Shown: positions 1 to 6,692 of the stretch, piece by piece
How the letters are laid out: each line of letters opens with the position of its first letter
Position numbering within the stretch: position 1 is the stretch's first letter
DNA from: Silvanigrellales bacterium
GTDB lineage: Bacteria; Bdellovibrionota_B; Oligoflexia; Silvanigrellales; Silvanigrellaceae
Length of the DNA stretch: 8,424 nucleotides
Assembly (NCBI GenBank): GCA_028285285.1
Contig: JANQPW010000541.1
Location: 1 to 8,424 of the forward strand
Direction of reading: 5' to 3'
The notes under the pieces: model-generated
Told to the model about the DNA's origin: nothing
The model's database searches: none
The model's input: the letters and a program-made list of their open reading frames with translations, nothing else
Made by a program: the position numbers and the translations under genes

Positions 1-859
1 TCCCCCGGTTCATGACTAAAAGAGCTGCATACCGTTTCAAAAGCCGCAGCGGTTTGAGGTGAAAAAGAAGAATTGCAAAACCGAGTGCTCCCGCTAGCAG
101 CGCAAACAACACTGATCCCAAAGCAATGCGGGCCAACACCTGATTCAATGGCCGCAACACTCCTGTGAGTGGTTTCTCAACAAAGAGGACAATATTCGCT
201 CCAGGTACCTTACGATACCCTGCTACAAAATCTCCCTCAGCCCGCCGCAGAACCCGAACGTTTTGGTCCACGCCAGATTGAAAAAATTCTCTCACCACAT
301 CCCGCGTTCCAATTTTGCCAATTCGACCGAGGCTAGGATCTGTGGAGTCCAACAAAGTTCCAAAAGTCGAGATCACATAGAGTGTCCCCTGGGTGCTCAC
401 AGGAAGATCAAAGGAGAAGGGAGTCATGTCGACCCAAAGCTTCCCATCCACGGTTCCGCCTACCCGCATTCTCTTCCCCGACTTGAGAGCAACAAAGACT
501 TCTCCCGTTCTCGGAAATCGCGGGAACTGCAGGGTGTCCAAACTCAAAGGAAATGAAGTCGAGTTGGCTTCGAAAGTTTTTATGGTTTTGAGATTGAGTT
601 TGTTTTTGATTTGATGTGCTAAGTGGCCAAGTCGCTCCATCTCAAGCTCCATCGCCTGCGGAATACGCTCCTCCTCAAAGCGTGAAATCACATTGAGGCC
701 CAAGCCACAGAGTGCGAGCAAGACGGTCAAAGCCAAGAGGGTGGAGAGCGTAGGAACAATCGGCAAACGGCCTACCCGTTCAGAGACCTGATCCGACAGA
801 CTCAGCTCGTTTGCGGCGCCTTTTTCCTCAGACTCATTTTTCCTATCGCTCGCTTCCAT
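1..859 (-). CDS. Two-pass membrane sensor with periplasmic Cache-like domain (partial, C-terminus beyond left edge)
   Basis: I read 286 residues from an ATG at 859 to the window edge without a stop. Residues 1-35 are a charged cytoplasmic head. Residues 36-58 are a first membrane helix (PTLSTLLALTVLLALCGLGL). Residues 59-240 form a periplasmic domain and 243-266 a second helix. The end of the periplasmic domain, GDFVAGYRKVPGANIVLFVE, is the pattern seen at the end of double-Cache ligand-binding domains (a glycine-rich turn, a hydrophobic strand, then a charged exit into the helix). The sequence after helix 2, LKPLRLLKRYA, resembles the start of a HAMP linker. The output module (chemotaxis, cyclase, kinase or phosphatase) lies outside the window, so the reaction is unknown. 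The start is 27 bases after the stop of the FecR-domain gene, suggesting one transcript. An AAGGA-like site sits rather far upstream, so the start is likely but not certain. Confidence 0.8.
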   Translation of the reverse strand, partial: MEASDRKNESEEKGAANELSLSDQVSERVGRLPIVPTLSTLLALTVLLALCGLGLNVISRFEEERIPQAMELEMERLGHLAHQIKNKLNLKTIKTFEANSTSFPLSLDTLQFPRFPRTGEVFVALKSGKRMRVGGTVDGKLWVDMTPFSFDLPVSTQGTLYVISTFGTLLDSTDPSLGRIGKIGTRDVVREFFQSGVDQNVRVLRRAEGDFVAGYRKVPGANIVLFVEKPLTGVLRPLNQVLARIALGSVLFALLAGALGFAILLFHLKPLRLLKRYAALLVMNRG

Positions 860-886
860 GCTCGCGTGTGTTCCTTAACTCAATGC

Positions 887-1681
887 TCAATCGACAAGGG
901 TTTGAGCTTGAATTCGCAGAGGAAGAGAAACGTAGGTATCGTTATCAGCATAGGCTTGAAAGACAAATGTACCTTTCCGAGAGATCGGCACTCCAGCAAA
1001 GTAACTATCTGTCTCTCCCTCCCAAACCGGCTCTGATCCCATTTCCTCATTCCACAAATAACCCTGGATCTTCATTCTTTTCGGTTCAGGATTTAAAAAA
1101 CTTACTGAGACATAAACTGGAAAACTGGTCACAAGAAGACTAATATCTCCCTTTGGCGCGATTCTTCTCAAGAGTTTCGACTCTTTCTGGAGTGCCAAGC
1201 CCTTGTCTGCAACTTCTGCACCCTCTCTTTGAACTTCTGGTGTGCCCTTGAACACCCAGTGAACCCGAGCAAACATAGGATCAGCATGACGCTTGACCAT
1301 CTCGCTCAGAGGTGGCGCCCCAGTCGTTTCAAGATAGAACACTCGTCTCATTTTTGAAGACACAAGAAAGGGAGAAGAAAGAGGAAGAAATGTCCTCTCC
1401 GGCACCCGAAGGAGAGACTTGTCATCAAGAAACTGCAACTCGACCTGTGTGTCTTCTCCAGTGAGAACCTGATGTCGCGAGCCAAGGAGAAAGTCTGGGT
1501 TCAGATCAGTCCAGGTGATTTCGTCGTGGGACTTCACTTTTGCTGATCCAGTGACACTCATCACTCTCACCACATGATCGGAAGCCACCTGAGCTGCTCT
1601 CAAGGAGTGACTTGGTAGCTCACGATAGAGGTAGGTCGCTCCAGCGAGGGTGGCGAAAATAAAAACGAAGAGCAAAATCAT
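887..1681 (-). CDS. FecR-domain membrane-anchored protein
   Basis: 264 residues from the chosen ATG. Residues 1-19 (MILLFVFIFATLAGATYLY) are a signal anchor. Residues about 35-103 read as a FecR-type domain: VVRVMSVTGSAKVK, a tryptophan (ITWTDL), LLGSRHQVLTGEDTQVELQF, then DDKSLLRV, which follows the family pattern of Gly, Trp, a Gly-x-x-[VI]-x-T-G turn, and an Asp-rich hairpin. The C-terminal half is beta-rich, with an Ig-like look near its end (GTFVFQAYADNDTYVSLPL), and I do not recognise it. FecR domains usually lie in the periplasm and bind or transmit envelope signals. The reading frame stays open to a GTG at 1810, with an in-frame TTG at 1705. ATG 1681 has GGAGAG 11 bases upstream, whereas 1810 has no such site and the extension has codon use unlike the body. 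However, the RR pair just upstream of 1681 would fit the positive-inside rule, so the longer start stays possible. Probably co-transcribed with the Cache sensor gene downstream. Confidence 0.75.
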   Translation of the reverse strand: MILLFVFIFATLAGATYLYRELPSHSLRAAQVASDHVVRVMSVTGSAKVKSHDEITWTDLNPDFLLGSRHQVLTGEDTQVELQFLDDKSLLRVPERTFLPLSSPFLVSSKMRRVFYLETTGAPPLSEMVKRHADPMFARVHWVFKGTPEVQREGAEVADKGLALQKESKLLRRIAPKGDISLLVTSFPVYVSVSFLNPEPKRMKIQGYLWNEEMGSEPVWEGETDSYFAGVPISRKGTFVFQAYADNDTYVSLPLRIQAQTLVD

Positions 1682-1876
1682 GGTTGAGTGGTCTCTCCTG
1701 AGCAATGAATTCGGCGAAATATGCAGCCTTCTCGCCAAAAATCCATTCTTTTCGGTAGTTACTTCGGGTGGAATTATCTGAACTTTAGAAAAGTAACCGA
1801 TAACCCTCACAGAGCGAATAAACCGAATAGAAAAGAGGCCGCCAAGGCTGAAAGTTCGTGAGGAGAGTCAGGCTCT
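1682..1876. promoter_or_regulatory. Divergent control region between FecR/sensor genes and motor cluster
   Basis: If the FecR gene starts at 1681, about 195 bases separate two divergent transcription units, and both promoters should lie here. A perfect 7-base inverted repeat, GTTACTT at 1758-1764 and AAGTAAC at 1791-1797, has its arms 33 bases apart (about three helical turns), as expected of a looping or two-site operator. Between the arms is GATAAT on the minus strand (1778-1773), a good -10 hexamer for the FecR gene, but I find no convincing -35 for it and no clear -35/-10 pair for the plus strand. The ribosome binding site of the MotA-like gene is AGGAGAG at 1861-1867. Confidence 0.4.
1758..1797. 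repeat. Inverted repeat GTTACTT/AAGTAAC, possible operator
   Basis: Seven-base perfect arms with a 26-base spacer flank a possible minus-strand -10 element. The outer bases extend the match partly (CGGTA before the left arm, CG after the right arm). Short arms of this size can occur by chance, so this is only a candidate. Confidence 0.3.
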
Positions 1877-2680
1877 ATGAGTGCAAGTATTGTCGGTCTA
1901 CTGCTTTCAATAGTGTTCATGGGTTACATGGTCACACACGCAGTTTCAGACCTCAGAGTCTTCAACGATATCCCTGGCTTTTTGCTAATTTGCGGTTCGA
2001 CTGTGGCGGTCGCCCTCATGATTTACACGGGCAAAGACACAGGAAATATCTTCAAACTCATGGCGAAAGCCTTTAAGTCACACAAAGACACCAATGTTGA
2101 AACAACTGCTGAAGTCATTAACCTCGTTAAGGAATCTGACGGAGACGTGAGACGACTTGAGCAGCTTGTGTCGGGAATCAAACACCCCTTTCTTCGCGAA
2201 GGCATCCAGCTCATCATAGAGCGCTTTGAGCCCATGCACATTGATGAAATCATGAACCAACGCTTTAAGAAAACCAAAGAAGAGCATGCCTACTCTGTAA
2301 ACTCGGTCTCCACACTTGCGAAGTACCCTCCCGCCTTTGGAATTATGGCCTGCGTGATTGGCTTGATTTCTGTGATGCAAAAATTGGGGGGAGATTTGGG
2401 TCCGGGAGAGCTGGCCCCCAGTATGGCGGTCGCCCTTGTGGGAACGCTCATTGGCCTCATCACAGCAAACTACGTCATCATGCCACTGGGAGAGAACCTC
2501 AAGGTGAAGGCGGATATCGATATTCGAGACCGAAAGATCATATTGGCAGGGGTGAGCATGATTGCCCGGCGGGAGTCTGCCCTTCTCATCCAAGAAAAGC
2601 TCAACTCGCACCTTCCCGAAGACAATAGGGTCGACGTGCTGGGAGTCGGCGGCGGTGCACCTGCTCAGAAAGCTGGTTGA
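1877..2680 (+). CDS. MotA-like proton/sodium channel stator subunit
   Basis: 267 residues with four membrane helices at about 3-19, 33-50, 152-169 and 180-203, and a cytoplasmic loop between helices 2 and 3, as in MotA/PomA. The loop carries HPFLREGIQLIIERF (103-117): Arg107 and Glu115 have the eight-residue spacing of the torque-generating Arg and Glu of flagellar stators. Helix 3 begins with YPPAFGIMACVIGL and helix 4 has the MotA signature MAVALVGTLIGLITANYV, ending in Pro203. The length is close to MotA rather than to the shorter ExbB/TolQ proteins. It would form the ion channel with the next gene product and push on a rotor. AGGAGAG nine bases upstream supports the ATG. The stop is 11 bases before the MotB-like start. 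It may be annotated as MotA, but I withhold the symbol because the context is not a flagellar operon. Confidence 0.92.
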   Translation: MSASIVGLLLSIVFMGYMVTHAVSDLRVFNDIPGFLLICGSTVAVALMIYTGKDTGNIFKLMAKAFKSHKDTNVETTAEVINLVKESDGDVRRLEQLVSGIKHPFLREGIQLIIERFEPMHIDEIMNQRFKKTKEEHAYSVNSVSTLAKYPPAFGIMACVIGLISVMQKLGGDLGPGELAPSMAVALVGTLIGLITANYVIMPLGENLKVKADIDIRDRKIILAGVSMIARRESALLIQEKLNSHLPEDNRVDVLGVGGGAPAQKAG

Positions 2681-2691
2681 GAGGAACGAGC

Positions 2692-3672
2692 ATGTTTGAA
2701 CGCAGATCGACGGTTCACCAGCTCCGCAGCGAAGACGAAAGTGGCGGAACCTCGGGCTCCGGCAAGTCCAAGATCAAACAGCTCGTGCAATCGAATGCTG
2801 GTCATTCCGACGATGACGACGAGGGTCATGGTGGCGGCGGAGGTGGTCACGAGTCTGACGAATTTTTGTGGCTCTTCAGTTTCAACGACATGCTCTTCAA
2901 TCTTCTCCTCTTTTTCATTGTGATGTTTGCTATTTCTTCGGTGAACAAGTCGAAGTTTGAAGCAGTGGCAGAAGCCCTCAACTACCCAAAAGGAGAAAGC
3001 TCTGGCACTTCTGATCAACCCCTTTTCTTTGAAAAAGAGAACATCAGCACCAGTCTCAAGGAAGTCAGCTCAAGAGATGTCTATGTGGAGTGCTCCAACC
3101 CACTCACACCACCCATGGGACCAGGAGTGGGCAAGTTTGAGCAAGGAACTTCAGAGTTCGCTGGTGCCCAGGCAAAGCAACAGGCTGCAGAGTTTGAATC
3201 GAAAGTCATTGTGCTTTCTGGTTCGCAGTACTTCCGGAAGTCTGAGTCGGAACCCACACCCAAAGGCTTACGTCTCGTGAAAAAGCTTGCCAAAATTTAC
3301 AGAAACAACGATCAGTTGGTGCAAGTGCAAATCGAGGGCTATGGCTATCTCGACGAGTTTCCGGCCCGAAAACTCAACCTTAAAGCCCAAACACCTCGAG
3401 TTCGGGCATGGGGCCTTTCAGCACAGCGTGCCGCAAGCGTTCTGAGCCTCATGAGCGAAGAAGGCTTTAACGAAAACATCATCTCTATTGTCGGCGTCGG
3501 CCCCGGATCAAAAGAACACAAAAGCGTGAACACTGGAGGCAAACATGAAAAGCAAAAAAGGCCTAAAGTTATCATAAGATTGACCGAATCCAAGGTTGCA
3601 AAAAACTCTCAAAAACCGCGAAGCGGAAAAAAAGGCGATGGTAAGAAGAAACAAGGCAAGATCAAAAAATAA
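2692..3672 (+). CDS. MotB-like stator subunit with OmpA-type peptidoglycan-binding domain
   Basis: 326 residues from ATG 2692, which has GAGGA six bases upstream. An in-frame TTG at 2677 overlaps the MotA-like stop and is less likely. The cytoplasmic head contains an Asp/Gly/His-rich run (39-53). A single helix (about 60-82) carries FSFNDMLFNLLLFFIVMF, in which Asp66 stands where MotB has its ion-binding aspartate. Residues about 179-298 form an OmpA/MotB-type domain: a glycine/aspartate turn (EGYGYLDEF), GLSAQRAASVLSLM with the family arginine (Arg246), an IVGVGPGS turn and a closing RPKVIIRL strand. This domain would grip peptidoglycan and fix the stator. An extra basic tail (about 301-326, GKKGDGKKKQGKIKK) follows. 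It pairs with the MotA-like protein and overlaps the lipoprotein gene by 35 bases. Confidence 0.9.
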   Translation: MFERRSTVHQLRSEDESGGTSGSGKSKIKQLVQSNAGHSDDDDEGHGGGGGGHESDEFLWLFSFNDMLFNLLLFFIVMFAISSVNKSKFEAVAEALNYPKGESSGTSDQPLFFEKENISTSLKEVSSRDVYVECSNPLTPPMGPGVGKFEQGTSEFAGAQAKQQAAEFESKVIVLSGSQYFRKSESEPTPKGLRLVKKLAKIYRNNDQLVQVQIEGYGYLDEFPARKLNLKAQTPRVRAWGLSAQRAASVLSLMSEEGFNENIISIVGVGPGSKEHKSVNTGGKHEKQKRPKVIIRLTESKVAKNSQKPRSGKKGDGKKKQGKIKK

Positions 3673-4303
3673 AAGCCTTTCTCAAAAACCTATTCTCAGT
3701 TCTCGTTTTTTGAACAGCATCAGGTCGGTCCTGCTTCTGTTCCTTTTCGTAGGGACGGCTTGTGTGAGCCCAAACACTCTCAACATCAAAACGGTTCCAC
3801 TGGGTGCAACGGTCTTTATCAAAAACCCGGCAACGGGAAAAACAACAAAACTGGGCCGGACCCCCACAGTCTACAGAGCTCGCGACAACAAATCATCCCT
3901 TGCCTTTGTGTTCGAGCTCGAGGGCTATGTTCCTCGGGAGGTGCTGGTTGCAACCCCCTACCGGAGCCAATCCAACCTCACCGTGAACCTCAACTCTTAC
4001 TCCGTGCAGTGGTTTCAAACGCTGTTGCGCACGGACCTCTCACGCGAGGTCGACTCTATTTTGAACGAGCTCTATGACCTGCCCATCACTTTGCGCAACA
4101 AAAGCGACGCTGAGGCCGAGCGTGTGATCAAAGAACTTCGAAAAAAGTATGATAATTTCGCACTCTTCCATGGCGCAGTAGGCCAATACTACTACTCGCG
4201 CAAAATGACCAAGAAAGCAAAAGTTCACTACCTCCGCGTTCTCAAATCAAAGCCTGATGATGCTGAAGCTCAAAACATGTTGAAGCTCATTGACAGTTTG
4301 TGA
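3638..4303 (+). CDS. PEGA-domain lipoprotein with TPR-like C-terminus
   Basis: 221 residues from ATG 3638, which lies inside the end of the MotB-like gene, so the two are likely translated together. An in-frame TTG at 3596 would add 14 residues, and a TTG at 3710 would give a more typical short signal peptide, but neither has a good ribosome binding site. A hydrophobic stretch (30-41) ends in VGTAC, a slightly imperfect lipobox with Cys42 as the likely lipidated residue. Residues about 46-105 are PEGA-like: LNIKTVPLGATVFIK, LGRTPTVYRA and FELEGYVPREV carry the P-x-G-A, G-x-T-P and GY signatures. The last 60 residues are helical with a TPR-like repeat (GQYYYSRKMTKKAKVHYLRV followed by KPDDAEA). 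PEGA domains sit on the cell surface or envelope side and mediate binding, so a role as an envelope partner of the stator is inference. Confidence 0.82.
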   Translation: MVRRNKARSKNKSLSQKPILSSRFLNSIRSVLLLFLFVGTACVSPNTLNIKTVPLGATVFIKNPATGKTTKLGRTPTVYRARDNKSSLAFVFELEGYVPREVLVATPYRSQSNLTVNLNSYSVQWFQTLLRTDLSREVDSILNELYDLPITLRNKSDAEAERVIKELRKKYDNFALFHGAVGQYYYSRKMTKKAKVHYLRVLKSKPDDAEAQNMLKLIDSL

Positions 4304-4305
4304 CT

Positions 4306-4325
4306 TGAAGAGACTTCATTTTTTT
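4306..4325 (+). terminator. Weak hairpin plus T-tract, possible attenuator inside the cluster
   Basis: Right after the lipoprotein stop, TGAAG and CTTCA form a five-pair stem with an AGA loop, followed directly by seven T residues. The stem is short and AT-containing, so full termination is unlikely. Partial termination would lower expression of the rotor-like gene relative to the stator genes. No convincing promoter was found in the remaining 80 bases before that gene. Confidence 0.35.
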
Positions 4326-4392
4326 GACCAATTCTAAAGAACTCGCCAGATCAACCGATTCCCTAACCGCACAAACAACGTAGATCCACAGT

Positions 4393-4398
4393 GAAGGA
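4393..4398 (+). promoter_or_regulatory. Ribosome binding site that selects GTG 4406
   Basis: GAAGGA lies seven bases before a GTG at 4406. The alternative GTG at 4391 has nothing resembling a binding site upstream. This supports 4406 as the start of the FliF-FliG-like gene. Confidence 0.55.
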
Positions 4399-4405
4399 CC
4401 AGGGA

Positions 4406-6688
4406 GTGGTCTCAGAACAAGGGCAGCAAAATTCTGCTCAGGAAAAAGCCGGCGGGGCTCTGAACTCAAGGCCATCATTGTTACGCTTTCGCCATCGCCA
4501 GAGCCTTCTCCGGTACGGTGTGCGAATGGGGCTATGTCTGGCCTTTCTGCTCACGGCACTAAGACCAACTGACGGAACCCTGCCCTCACTGCTCCAACTG
4601 AGTGAAACAGCTTTCGCTCAAGGAGCCAACCAGCAGAATCGACAGAACCGGCAAAACCGAACTCCGCGCAGAGCAAGGCCTCGGCCAGCAAACCAAAACA
4701 ACCGAGGAGACAGCGCGGTTGTCACCAAAGGAGCCGAAGCTCTGGTGCTCCGTGCTAAAACCTCGGAAACAGAAGCCTATTTGCAAAATCGAATACGGAA
4801 CACGATCAGTGGCTTGCTCACAACACCCTATTCTCTTTCCGTTCGGCTCAACGTCGACGAGGAAAAGCTGCAAAAAATCAAAACAGGTTTTGCGACCAAC
4901 CGCAGGTTAACACCAACAGATGTGGAAAGACTCTACCTTTCCACGATCGAGCAGATGTCACCACTCGGTTTCTTCGCCAACGTGAAAAGTAAAACGATCC
5001 GTGTGATTGTTGATCAAACCACAAAGGCGGACACCATCAAGGCGGTGCAGCAGGCCATTGCTGAATCTGTTGATCTCAACCGCCGCGCTGGAGATCGCAT
5101 CACCATCACCAAACGCGACCTCAGTGTCGAAGACTCGGAACTCAAAAGAAAGCTCGAGGAAACCCTCGGCAAACTCACAGAATCAGAAACAGATCTCCGT
5201 TCAACCCGCACACGTCTTGAATCGGAAATGGACCAGGCTCGTGATACGGAGTCTAAAAACTCCATTCTTGAATCACGCAACCGCGAGCTCGTGGCTGAAG
5301 TGGAGCGCCTCAAGGGCCAGATTGAAGACTTGATGGCCCAGTTGAAAAAGAAGGGTGTTGGGCCCCTTACCCCGTGGGACAAGTTCAAGGACATGATCTC
5401 AGGACTTGAAATTCCACTGGCACTGCTCGCACTTGGTCTGCTCTTTGCCTTCGCTATGGCTGTGGGAGCCTTCATCGAAGGACGCCGAAACAAGAGAAAG
5501 CTGAGCACCTTACAAGAGGTTGTGAGCACAATGAGCTCCTCTTTCGAAACCATTGGGGCTGGCATTGTGGACGCTGCCAAGGTGTTCACTAAGGGCCAAG
5601 AAACTGAAGACAACCTAGACGAAGAGCTGGGAGACGCCGACGATGCCCATGTGGATGTTCTCGAGCGTCAAGCCCAAGAGGCCTGGGAGGAGATGCAGAA
5701 AAAGAAACCCTATGTTCACGAGGTGCTCAAAGATTGGCTCGCCGACAAAACAAAGCGAGTGCGCTTTCTCCAGGTTTGTGAAGCAATCGGCAGCGTTTCC
5801 GCCAAGGAGCTCTGGAACACATTTCCGAAGGAGGAGACAAACCTGCTCGCTCCCTTGCTCGACAAACCTATGACCCGTGCACAAGCCTTCAAAAGTGTTC
5901 TGCTTCTCTCTCGCTTTGTCGCAAAGTTACAGAAGAGTAAGGTCCCTTTCTTTGGAGACCTCAACACCGAAGCACTGATCAAAAACACAGATGAGAAACT
6001 GGGCGAGATGCTGTCCGACGAGGGCTCAGAGGGAATTTCCACGGTGATGGCGCTTGTGTCGCCAGAAAGAAGCCGGCGGTTGCTCAAGCACCTTGAGGGC
6101 CTTGACACGGCGGAGCTGATGTCTCAAGCACAGTCGCGAACGGAGTTCAGCGAAGATGAAGCCCAGGAGCTTCTGGAGCGTTTGGCCGACAAGGAGGAAT
6201 CTGAAGAAGAAGAGGCCACCTACGATGTGAGCGATCATTTTGCCAACATTCTCGAATTCGGGGCTCCTGAAGAGCGCAAGGCACTGCTTGAAGCCTTACG
6301 AGAAAACCCAGAGCTCCTCGACAAGCTCCAAAAGCAAGTTGTCACATTTGACACCGTGATGAAGCTCGACAATGACATCATCAACGAGCAGCTCGAGGAA
6401 CTGGAGCCAGAAGACATTGCCTCGCTGGCGATGAGCCTGGGGCAAAACGACAGCGCACGCATTATGGGCTTCTTCAATGGCAAACTGCTCTATCGAGTCC
6501 AAAGTGAAGTGAACCGCATGCAGCGCTCCACCATTTCGAAGAAACGCGCTGAAAAGAGTGGTGAAAAGATCCAAAAACTCATTGTCAACCGGGTGAAGAA
6601 GCTCATCGACGATGGGCTGATCGAGATCAAGTCTTCAGAAAGCAACCAGAGTGCAGAGGGCGACCAAGGCCTACCCATGAGTGCCTGA
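4406..6688 (+). CDS. FliF-like ring domain fused to FliG-like rotor module (membrane rotor candidate)
   Basis: 760 residues. A hydrophobic segment (about 42-52) is followed at 69-72 by AFAQ, so the N-terminus is either an anchor or a long signal peptide. An Arg/Asn/Gln-rich stretch (74-101) leads to a periplasmic domain (108-238) built like the FliF ring-building motif before its second helix: LQNRIRNTISGLLTTPYSLS, then TIRVIVDQ, a helix, and DLNRRAGDRITITK, matching the FliF ending GFDAERGDSVSV. A predicted coiled coil (241-316) and a membrane helix (333-357) follow. The cytoplasmic half reads as FliG. A helical region (420-510) is FliG-N-like at best. Residues about 520-595 match the FliG middle domain (SEGISTVMALVSPERSRRLL in the place of EHPQTIALIL...DP..A..IL). 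Residues 607-745 match the C-terminal domain (VVTFDTVMKLDND for MFVFEDI..LDDR, PEDIASLAMSLG for DLALALKG, KKLIDDGLIEI at the end). An acidic linker (596-604) separates the two. It would form a membrane ring pushed by the MotA/MotB-like stator, which is inference. The homologies are read by eye. Confidence 0.78.
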   Translation: MVSEQGQQNSAQEKAGGALNSRPSLLRFRHRQSLLRYGVRMGLCLAFLLTALRPTDGTLPSLLQLSETAFAQGANQQNRQNRQNRTPRRARPRPANQNNRGDSAVVTKGAEALVLRAKTSETEAYLQNRIRNTISGLLTTPYSLSVRLNVDEEKLQKIKTGFATNRRLTPTDVERLYLSTIEQMSPLGFFANVKSKTIRVIVDQTTKADTIKAVQQAIAESVDLNRRAGDRITITKRDLSVEDSELKRKLEETLGKLTESETDLRSTRTRLESEMDQARDTESKNSILESRNRELVAEVERLKGQIEDLMAQLKKKGVGPLTPWDKFKDMISGLEIPLALLALGLLFAFAMAVGAFIEGRRNKRKLSTLQEVVSTMSSSFETIGAGIVDAAKVFTKGQETEDNLDEELGDADDAHVDVLERQAQEAWEEMQKKKPYVHEVLKDWLADKTKRVRFLQVCEAIGSVSAKELWNTFPKEETNLLAPLLDKPMTRAQAFKSVLLLSRFVAKLQKSKVPFFGDLNTEALIKNTDEKLGEMLSDEGSEGISTVMALVSPERSRRLLKHLEGLDTAELMSQAQSRTEFSEDEAQELLERLADKEESEEEEATYDVSDHFANILEFGAPEERKALLEALRENPELLDKLQKQVVTFDTVMKLDNDIINEQLEELEPEDIASLAMSLGQNDSARIMGFFNGKLLYRVQSEVNRMQRSTISKKRAEKSGEKIQKLIVNRVKKLIDDGLIEIKSSESNQSAEGDQGLPMSA
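4634..4660 (+). repeat. Three imperfect 9-base tandem repeats encoding QNRQNRQNR
   Basis: CAGAATCGA, CAGAACCGG and CAAAACCGA stand in tandem and stay in frame, within a low-complexity basic linker just after the possible signal cleavage site. Such repeats change length without breaking the frame, so the linker may vary between strains. Confidence 0.7.
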
Positions 6689-6692
6689 CAGA

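Noticed and set aside
811..1143. Plus-strand frame of 110 codons
   Set aside because: It lies antisense to the FecR-domain and Cache sensor genes, shows no domain pattern and no ribosome binding site. Treated as a shadow frame.
1877..3672. Zorya-type anti-phage defence (ZorA/ZorB)
   Set aside because: ZorA has a long C-terminal cytoplasmic tail and the pair comes with ZorC/ZorD or ZorE. Here the MotA-like protein is of ordinary length, and no helicase, nuclease or ZorC-like gene follows.
1877..3672. ExbB/ExbD or TolQ/TolR energy-transfer pair
   Set aside because: Four helices with the long loop between helices 2 and 3, and a full OmpA-type peptidoglycan domain in the partner, fit MotA/MotB better than the three-helix ExbB/TolQ and short ExbD/TolR.
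4326..4390. Promoter for the rotor-like gene starting from TTGACC at 4324-4329
   Set aside because: No acceptable -10 hexamer lies 16-18 bases downstream, and the -35 overlaps the T-tract.
5014..5613. Minus-strand frame of 199 codons opposite the coiled-coil region
   Set aside because: Ser/Arg-rich translation typical of the reverse complement of a Glu/Lys/Leu-rich coiled coil. No start signal.
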